The translations under genes were made by a program, and so were the position numbers. Below, one piece after another: positions 1 to 3,502 of a stretch of DNA of 7,442 bases; within the stretch, counting starts at the first letter, position 1, and each line of letters opens with the position of its first letter. The stretch is taken from the NCBI GenBank assembly GCA_009787135.1, contig WRGP01000151.1, positions 1-7,442 of the forward strand. Reading direction: 5' to 3'. Below the pieces are notes generated by a model. It did not search any database. It was not told where the DNA came from and saw nothing but the letters and a program-made list of their open reading frames with translations. The stretch comes from Bacillota bacterium. Lineage in GTDB: Bacteria > Bacillota > Clostridia > Christensenellales > Aristaeellaceae.

Positions 1-49
1 GAGCGAAGCCGCCGCTGTCGCTTTTGACTACGGCGGCTCTGCCTTGTTT
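1..49 (-). terminator. Possible hairpin after the DUF3800 gene
   Basis: An 8-bp perfect inverted repeat (arms AGCCGCCG at 7-14 and CGGCGGCT at 31-38, loop of 16 nt) lies 11 bases beyond the stop codon of the minus-strand DUF3800 gene. Its position fits a transcription terminator for that gene. The window ends before a U-tract could be seen on the minus strand, so intrinsic termination is unproven. It could equally be a plain inverted repeat at a module border. Confidence 0.35.
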
Positions 50-724
50 TCAGATTCGCTTCTTACGGATCGCCCGGATGTATGATTTGTATAAATCCTT
101 CCCGGACTTAAAAAACTTTAATTCTGATTGTGACAGGGTTTTATTATCGCATTTAAGAGCCAGCAGTTCCAAAGTGCAAAGCATATCCGCCGCTTGGAAC
201 AGTTTGTAATCCGCCGGCGCGACCTTTCGGAATTCTACGTTGGTCAGCAATGTATTGAAGAGGGTTACAAGAATATTGGTAAGTTCCAACTGCCCGTAAT
301 CATAATACACAATCACCTTGTCATACCGCATGAACATTTCCGCGTTATCGCGGAGGTATGCCGAGAGGTGTTTTGTGATTCCGATGTTCAAGCCGATATC
401 CTCCGGCAAGTTCTTTTTTTCAATAACAATGGAATGGTATGTAATATCGAAAATGCGGATGAAGTGATACAGCCTGTCGAATATCTGTTTCCTTTCGATG
501 ACGGACAAATTTTTATACTCGCCCTCGCGCCTGATCAGCGGCCCGGCGTGGACAGTATAATCGGGGACGCCTTTTTGGCGCATACGGCTTTGCATTTCCG
601 AAAGGCTCCGCGATATATCAACGGATTGGTCATGAAAGACAAGCGTCACGATGTAATAAGGCGAATGTGTTTCATAAGCCCCAAAATCGCCTGATTCATC
701 TATAAAGACACTTAGTTCTTTCAT
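50..724 (-). CDS. DUF3800 domain protein (predicted RNase H-like)
   Basis: A 224-residue protein that I recognise as DUF3800 from its opening VFIDESGDFG (residues 6-15). Family members are predicted to have an RNase H-like fold with acidic metal-binding residues. Candidates here are D9 and E10 in the first strand, D142 in VYYDYGQ, and D180 in the C-terminal LFQAADML, which matches the usual Q-x-A-D block. H59 in VHAGPL is a further typical position. The biochemical role is not established; nuclease activity is inferred from the fold. I chose the ATG at 724. The in-frame ATG at 766 lies inside the terminator hairpin of the upstream RNA and would give an unconserved leader. The ribosome binding site is mediocre (AAGGGA about 12 nt upstream), which fits low expression. 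The gene sits directly behind a structured RNA with its own promoter and terminator, so it is probably expressed by readthrough. It runs opposite to the phage packaging genes and looks like defence or toxin-type cargo. Confidence 0.85.
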   Translation of the reverse strand: MKELSVFIDESGDFGAYETHSPYYIVTLVFHDQSVDISRSLSEMQSRMRQKGVPDYTVHAGPLIRREGEYKNLSVIERKQIFDRLYHFIRIFDITYHSIVIEKKNLPEDIGLNIGITKHLSAYLRDNAEMFMRYDKVIVYYDYGQLELTNILVTLFNTLLTNVEFRKVAPADYKLFQAADMLCTLELLALKCDNKTLSQSELKFFKSGKDLYKSYIRAIRKKRI

Positions 725-745
725 ACTTGCCGCACATCCCTTGAC

Positions 746-773
746 AAAAAAAGTGGCGGGGAGCATCCCCGCC
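746..773 (-). terminator. Intrinsic terminator of the upstream RNA
   Basis: On the minus strand GGCGGGGA (773-766), loop UGC and UCCCCGCC (762-755) form an 8-bp GC-rich stem, followed after AC by seven T (752-746). This is a textbook intrinsic terminator. It lies between the structured RNA and the DUF3800 start codon 22 nt further on, so it would limit how much transcript reaches the protein gene. Confidence 0.85.
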
Positions 774-828
774 TTGGTAGGACCCGGACCTTTCGGTCAG
801 CCCCAGCAGTGCCGAAGCACCACCTATT
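746..828 (-). ncRNA. Structured RNA upstream of the DUF3800 gene
   Basis: On the minus strand a transcript of about 83 nt is predicted from a consensus promoter to a T7 tract. Visible elements in order are UAGG (826-823), which can pair with CCUA (781-778) to close a multiloop; a hairpin GUGC-UUCG-GCAC (820-809) with a G-U closing pair outside it; a hairpin GACC-GAAA-GGUC (798-787) with a GNRA loop; and a terminator stem of 8 bp (773-755). Two short stems capped by the two most stable tetraloop types are hard to explain by chance. Published comparative surveys describe several structured RNA classes (DUF3800-I and further numbered motifs) located upstream of DUF3800 genes. This is probably one of them or a relative, but I cannot assign the class. 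The role is unknown. By analogy with type III toxin-antitoxin loci it could restrain the DUF3800 protein, or it could be a cofactor or a sensor. Confidence 0.7.
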
Positions 829-834
829 GATTAC

Positions 835-863
835 ATTATAGCGGATTTCGCTCGGTTTGTCAA
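835..863 (-). promoter_or_regulatory. Consensus sigma-A promoter of the RNA/DUF3800 unit
   Basis: On the minus strand a -35 box TTGACA (863-858), a spacer of exactly 17 nt and a -10 box TATAAT (840-835) match the sigma-70/sigma-A consensus at all twelve positions. The predicted start is near 828, right at the first base-paired element of the RNA. A perfect promoter suggests strong constitutive transcription of the short RNA. Confidence 0.88.
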
Positions 864-867
864 GCCC

Positions 868-885
868 CAAAATTTTTCGATTTTG
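868..885. promoter_or_regulatory. Small dyad between the two minus-strand promoters
   Basis: CAAAAT (868-873) and ATTTTG (880-885) form a 6-bp inverted repeat with a 6-nt centre, just upstream of the -35 box of the proximal promoter. It could be an operator half-site pair. It is AT-rich and short, so chance is a real alternative. Confidence 0.25.
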
Positions 886-903
886 ATTCCATCCGCCGAT
901 ATT

Positions 904-932
904 ATTATATGCGGATTTATCTGAAAAATCAA
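904..932 (-). promoter_or_regulatory. Second, distal promoter of the RNA/DUF3800 unit
   Basis: On the minus strand TTGATT (932-927), a spacer of 17 nt and TATAAT (909-904) form a good sigma-A promoter 69 bases upstream of the consensus one. Both have the same word AAATCCGC in the spacer immediately before the -10 region (918-911 and 848-841). A transcript from here would begin near 897 and carry about 70 extra nt in front of the structured RNA. Confidence 0.6.
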
Positions 933-1005
933 CAACCAGTTTTTGTAAATCAAAGAAATCAAACAAATTTGAAAAGTCTATAGCTAATTATAGCCCGGCG
1001 CGGTA

Positions 1006-1015
1006 AACTGCAGTT
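1006..1015. promoter_or_regulatory. Operator-like palindrome upstream of the packaging promoter
   Basis: AACTGCAGTT is a perfect 10-base palindrome ending 9 bases before the -35 box of the plus-strand promoter, inside the divergent control region. The position suits an activator or repressor site. The site is short and stands alone. Confidence 0.25.
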
Positions 1016-1024
1016 CATTTCAGA

Positions 1025-1053
1025 TTGCAAATCAAAAACGGATATGTTATAGT
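1025..1053 (+). promoter_or_regulatory. Extended -10 promoter reading toward the terminase genes
   Basis: TTGCAA (1025-1030), a 17-nt spacer and TATAGT (1048-1053), with TG one base ahead of the -10 box (1045-1046), give an extended -10 sigma-A promoter. The predicted start is near 1060. It is the only good plus-strand promoter seen before the terminase small subunit gene, and it diverges from the DUF3800 promoters about 90 bases away. It is the likely promoter of the packaging operon, separated from the first start codon by a leader of about 285 nt. Confidence 0.6.
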
Positions 1054-1075
1054 AGAATCAGCAAGTTGTATGTGA

Positions 1076-1104
1076 GGGCGTTCCCGGCCGGGAGCGTCCT
1101 TTTT
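1076..1104 (+). terminator. Early intrinsic terminator in the packaging leader
   Basis: GGGCGTTCCC (1076-1085), loop GGCC, and GGGAGCGTCC (1090-1099) form a 10-bp stem with two G-U pairs, followed by five T (1100-1104). It begins only about 16 nt after the predicted start of the promoter at 1025-1053, so by default that promoter would make a stub RNA of about 45 nt. A further small stem TGCCC/GGGCA (1107-1119) follows directly. Confidence 0.7.
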
Positions 1105-1119
1105 GCTGCCCGGGGGGCA

Positions 1120-1330
1120 ACGGTAAAATAGCAAAAAAACTTGAAAACGGGCAACGGGTAGGCCTTTCGTGTGCGTTTTTTCATAAGTTTTGGGGGTATA
1201 AGCAAAGTTTTGAAAAACCCCGAAACCATTATAAATACTGCGGTTATTACACGATACTTTTTCCGAAACTTTTTGGAAATAAGTTTATTTCAAGTAATAA
1301 GTTTCAATAAGTATTGCCCGCCGTCGCGGC
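1120..1330. other. Gene-free structured leader before the terminase genes
   Basis: I see no convincing gene here. The stretch is AT-rich and full of inverted repeats: AAAACTT-GAAAACG (1136-1149) against CG-T6-C-AT-AAGTTTT (1174-1191); GTTTTGGGG (1187-1195) against CCCCGAAAC (1218-1226), with one G-T pair; and a nested palindrome at 1265-1305. The first two pairings share bases 1187-1191 and exclude each other. The region may be RNA regulatory structure, a cos/pac-type recognition region for terminase, or both. Confidence 0.45.
1265..1305. repeat. Nested palindrome and AATAAGTTT repeats before terS
   Basis: Outer arms GAAACTT (1265-1271) and AAGTTTC (1299-1305) enclose a perfect inner palindrome GAAATAA-GT-TTATTTC (1276-1291). 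The word AATAAGTTT occurs twice (1278-1286, 1296-1304), with a partial third copy AATAAGTA at 1306-1313. There is no T-tract after it, so it is not a terminator. It ends 26 bases before the terS ribosome binding site, where a protein-binding site or packaging site would be plausible. Confidence 0.45.
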
Positions 1331-1345
1331 AAGGAGGTGAGCGAA

Positions 1346-1861
1346 ATGGGCAAGCGCGGACCCGCTCCGGGTACGGGCGGACGACCGAGAAAATCTCTTG
1401 ATGAAAAAATTCTCGACGGCAAAAAATCAAAGGTGCTTAAAAGCGGCCCTGACGATAATACTCAGATGTATCCCGAAGCGGCGGAATTCCTGTCGCGTGA
1501 GCAAAGAATGGAGTTACCGCTGCGGGCAAAGGAAGTTTATGAGCGGGTATACTCGTGGCTGGTTCGTTTCGGGTGCGAAAATTTCGTGACGAAAGATACC
1601 GTCGATTTGTACGCTCTTAGCATTGCCCGCTGGGTACAATGTGAGGAAGCCGTCAGCAAAGCCGGACTTTTAAGTAAGCACCCCACAACCGGCGCCCCCA
1701 TCGCTTCAACCTTTTCAATAATGGCTCGGGAATACGCCAAACAGGCAATTGCGGTCTGGGACAGGATTTACGCTGTAGTCCGCGAGAACGCCTCGGGAGA
1801 TTACGCTTCCGGTGCGCCTAATATGGACTTGATGGAAATGCTTTTATCGGACAGGGGGTAA
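1346..1861 (+). CDS. terS: Phage terminase small subunit (P27-like)
   Basis: A 171-residue protein that recognises the phage DNA and delivers it to the large terminase subunit. It resembles the P27-type small terminases of clostridial prophages. It has a basic, AT-hook-like N-terminus (KRGPAPGTGGRPRK, residues 3-16), a helical region containing VYERVYSWLVRFG (67-79), the block YALSIARWVQCEEAVSKAGLLSKHP (89-112 region), and a C-terminal helix AKQAIAVWDRIYAVVRENAS (131-150). The length is normal for the family. The start is the ATG at 1346, 8 nt after a perfect AAGGAGG (1331-1337). The in-frame GTG at 1337 is part of that ribosome binding site and cannot be the start. It is the first gene of the packaging operon. 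Its stop codon overlaps the ribosome binding site of the next small gene, so the two are co-translated. The large subunit is not adjacent: two genes and a gap lie between them. Confidence 0.87.
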   Translation: MGKRGPAPGTGGRPRKSLDEKILDGKKSKVLKSGPDDNTQMYPEAAEFLSREQRMELPLRAKEVYERVYSWLVRFGCENFVTKDTVDLYALSIARWVQCEEAVSKAGLLSKHPTTGAPIASTFSIMAREYAKQAIAVWDRIYAVVRENASGDYASGAPNMDLMEMLLSDRG

Positions 1862-1869
1862 GGTTGATT

Positions 1870-2046
1870 ATGCAATTCAGATTTTACGAAAGCGAAGCGG
1901 AACTTCAAGCCGCATTTGATAAAATGGAGCTTGACACTGCGGAGATGGGGAAAATGGGGTTGAATGAAGCGGATTTGGAAGAAATGGTATTATCAAATGA
2001 AGAATTTATAGAGCGAATAAAAAATCAAGATTTTGATACGATATAG
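1870..2046 (+). CDS. Small acidic protein of unknown function
   Basis: A 58-residue protein that I do not recognise. It is rich in Glu, Asp and Met, has no membrane segment or cysteine, and looks almost fully helical (ESEAELQAAFDKMELDTAEM, then NEADLEEMVLSNEEFIERI). The start is the ATG at 1870, 6 nt after AAGG (1860-1863). The TTG at 1864 directly abuts the ribosome binding site and is less likely. The gene begins 8 bases after terS ends, and its ribosome binding site overlaps the terS stop codon, so it is surely in the same transcript. Its base composition is AT-richer than terS. Possible roles include a partner of the small terminase or a small regulatory protein; neither is supported beyond position. 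Confidence 0.6.
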   Translation: MQFRFYESEAELQAAFDKMELDTAEMGKMGLNEADLEEMVLSNEEFIERIKNQDFDTI

Positions 2047-2127
2047 AAAGATTTTTATCGCCGCCTATATTTTTAACATTCTGGGGTTTACCTGAGTTGC
2101 CGAGCCGTCGCCGGGTATGGCAATTTC

Positions 2128-2255
2128 CGTTGTTACCGTTTTTGCCGTTACCGCCGCCGCGCACACCTTGTATATATTTATTTTAATTTGAGAGAGTAGT
2201 GGGAAATACTTCGCGCGTGAGAGGTGTATGTGCGTTTCGGTAACCGGTAACAACG
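2128..2255. repeat. Long imperfect inverted repeat of GTTACC/GGTAAC words
   Basis: CGTTGTTACCG (2128-2138) is the exact reverse complement of CGGTAACAACG (2245-2255). Moving inward, GTTACCG (2147-2153) pairs with CGGTAAC (2238-2244), CGCACA (2160-2165) with TGTGCG (2229-2234), and CCT (2166-2168) with AGG (2222-2224). GTTACC occurs twice in the left half. GGTAAC occurs three times in the right half, the third copy at 2255-2260. The centre is AT-rich (TATATATTTATTTTAATTT, 2171-2189). The ordered nesting of four pairings makes a structured RNA or DNA element likely. Confidence 0.55.
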
Positions 2256-2306
2256 GTAACATATTATTGTTATCCATCATAATTTTGCACTCTTAGCGGG
2301 TGGCTG

Positions 2307-2335
2307 TTCATAGTACACAATCGGCGGGCTATATA
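2307..2335 (+). promoter_or_regulatory. Weak candidate promoter before the 318-residue gene
   Basis: TTCATA (2307-2312), a 17-nt spacer and TATATA (2330-2335) each match the sigma-A consensus at four of six positions. The spacing is ideal and the place is sensible, since the next gene starts 113 bases after the -10 box. The boxes themselves are poor, and the gene could simply be transcribed from the terS promoter. Confidence 0.3.
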
Positions 2336-2448
2336 GGCGGATATGTTCTACATCAGATATGCTTGACTTCCGGGCGATAGTACGCGAATATGTGTCATGC
2401 CAAGGGCGCACAGCCTACGGACAACACATAAAAAGGAGTACGAGCATT

Positions 2449-3405
2449 ATGACAAAGACACATGAATTCCACCTGGCCGGGGCGGCCCGGAAGCCGCTGA
2501 TTGATGCCATTGAGAGCTTCACGAATGTAAAAGGCGTTTACCAGGGAGCGCCGAAATTCGGATACGCTTTCCACGGTGTTGGTGTCCTCGACAAAGAGGG
2601 CGCACTCCATTTTGACTGCGATGCGCAGGTTGTTATGGACTGCGTGACCTGGCTGGAGGAGCGCGGCTTTTCTTGCGACAGCGAACCTGCCACCGACAAC
2701 CCGGAATCCAGAGGCGCGGGCAAAACGGAGATTATCGACCTGCGCGACTGCGAAACAGCCTATGATGACGCGGAAAACGGCACATTATCCATTGAAATCC
2801 CTTTAAAGGATTTCAGCCAAACCGCCCTCGGCAACCTCGGAAAGCTCATCAACAGCAAGCGGGAACTGATCAAAACCGCCATCGGGAACGATACGGTTCT
2901 GCCGGTTATTCAAACAACCGACGGCAAGCTGCGGTTCGAGTGGTTTCCCTATACTGAAGACCCGGATGAGGTAAACGCTTACGCTCAGTTTATCAGCCTT
3001 TTATGCGAAACGGCCAAGGCGAAAAAGCGCGTGATCGCAAAGGAACGTCCGACGGACAACATGAAGTTCGCCATGCGTGTGTGGCTTATCTCCCTGGGCA
3101 TGGTAGGACGGAAATACACCCTCGCGCGTCGGCTGCTCACAAAAAATCTGCCGGGCAATTCGGCCTTTTCCAAGGGCAGCCGCCCGGTCTATACCGCCAA
3201 TTGCTACATCTATCCAAACGGTAGCGAGGAAGACGCCATGGACTGCGACAGCAGGGATTTCCCTTCGCTTGCCAAGGCAAAAGCCCATTGTGATGAATTC
3301 CTCGCCGACTGCGAGAGCGTAAAATTCGCCGGTGCGCACGTTGAGGACGAGGACGGCAACTATGTTTATACGATTCTAACCGACGGGACCGTTGAAACGA
3401 AATAG
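2449..3405 (+). CDS. 'Virulence protein' family, unknown function (mobile elements)
   Basis: A 318-residue cytoplasmic protein resembling those annotated only as 'virulence protein' or 'virulence-related protein' in clostridial phages and integrative elements. The name is historical and no function is established. The N-terminal half (residues 1-75) has the pattern G-A-x-R-K-P-L-I-D-A-I followed by a short beta-rich domain with YQGAPKFGYAF and a helix ending in LEERGFS. A variable acidic linker follows. The hallmark block is FEWFPYTEDPDEVNAYAQFISLLCETAKAKKRVIAKE and then KFAMRVWLISLGMVGRKYTLARRLLTKNLPGNSAF (163-240). Residues 250-314 look like an additional C-terminal alpha/beta domain. The start is the ATG at 2449, 10 nt after AAAAGGAG (2431-2438). 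An in-frame ATG at 2359 precedes that ribosome binding site and is rejected. It sits alone between the two terminase genes and is followed by a terminator, like an inserted cassette. It has no signal peptide. Confidence 0.65.
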   Translation: MTKTHEFHLAGAARKPLIDAIESFTNVKGVYQGAPKFGYAFHGVGVLDKEGALHFDCDAQVVMDCVTWLEERGFSCDSEPATDNPESRGAGKTEIIDLRDCETAYDDAENGTLSIEIPLKDFSQTALGNLGKLINSKRELIKTAIGNDTVLPVIQTTDGKLRFEWFPYTEDPDEVNAYAQFISLLCETAKAKKRVIAKERPTDNMKFAMRVWLISLGMVGRKYTLARRLLTKNLPGNSAFSKGSRPVYTANCYIYPNGSEEDAMDCDSRDFPSLAKAKAHCDEFLADCESVKFAGAHVEDEDGNYVYTILTDGTVETK

Positions 3406-3419
3406 TATAAACACAGCGT

Positions 3420-3434
3420 CGTTATAATATAACG
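3420..3434. promoter_or_regulatory. AT-rich palindrome containing TATAAT
   Basis: CGTTATA-A-TATAACG is a perfect 15-base palindrome between the 318-residue gene and the terminase large subunit gene. It contains TATAAT (3423-3428), but no -35 box is found at a suitable distance. It could be an operator, a weak -10 element or part of the upstream gene's 3' end. It is followed 12 bases later by an intrinsic terminator. Confidence 0.35.
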
Positions 3435-3446
3435 CACACACACTTG

Positions 3447-3472
3447 AGAGAGCTTCCTCGGAGGCTCTTTTC
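3447..3472 (+). terminator. Intrinsic terminator before terL
   Basis: AGAGCTTC (3449-3456), loop CTCG, and GAGGCTCT (3461-3468) form an 8-bp stem with one G-U pair, and TTT plus C follow (3469-3472). The stem can be extended at its base by weaker pairs into the T-run. It lies 42 bases after the 318-residue gene and 31 bases before the terL start, inside what is otherwise one functional operon. Confidence 0.65.
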
Positions 3473-3502
3473 TTATGCCCATTTTACGCGGAAAGGAGCG
3501 TC

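Larger units (their letters stand above)
2047..2448. other. Gene-poor gap with inverted repeats
   Basis: About 400 bases without a convincing gene. It holds an imperfect long inverted repeat (2128-2255), a possible weak promoter for the next gene (TTCATA at 2307-2312, 17-nt spacer, TATATA at 2330-2335) and a leader of about 110 nt. A 71-codon minus-strand frame (2280-2065) covers the inverted repeat, but it lacks a good ribosome binding site and its sequence is dominated by the repeat words. Confidence 0.5.

Noticed and set aside
24..209. A 61-codon plus-strand frame at the left edge
   Set aside because: It overlaps the 3' end of the DUF3800 gene on the other strand and lacks initiation signals.
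194..694. A 166-codon plus-strand frame opposite the DUF3800 gene
   Set aside because: It is antisense to a recognisable DUF3800 protein, has no ribosome binding site and resembles no family.
724..766. Upstream in-frame ATG at 766 for the DUF3800 gene
   Set aside because: It lies inside the terminator hairpin of the upstream RNA, and the extra 14 residues precede the usual family start (MKELSVFIDESG).
721..966. An 81-codon minus-strand frame covering the promoter and RNA
   Set aside because: It runs through both -10/-35 pairs, the structured RNA and the terminator, which explain the sequence better. The peptide is low-quality.
1047..1229. A 60-codon minus-strand frame in the packaging leader
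   Set aside because: It spans the plus-strand terminator stem and inverted repeats and has no ribosome binding site.
1210..1235. A second possible plus-strand promoter, TTGAAA to TATAAA
   Set aside because: The spacer is only 14 nt, too short for a normal sigma-A promoter.
2041..2074. Possible terminator after the 58-residue gene (ATATAG ... CTATAT plus T-run)
   Set aside because: The stem is only 6 bp, all but one pair A-T, with an 18-nt loop. It is too weak to call.
2065..2280. A 71-codon minus-strand frame in the terS-terL gap
   Set aside because: Much of it is the GTTACC/GGTAAC inverted repeat. There is no good ribosome binding site and no recognisable family.
2359..2448. Upstream in-frame ATG at 2359 for the 318-residue protein
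   Set aside because: It has no ribosome binding site, whereas AAAAGGAG precedes the ATG at 2449, where family similarity begins.
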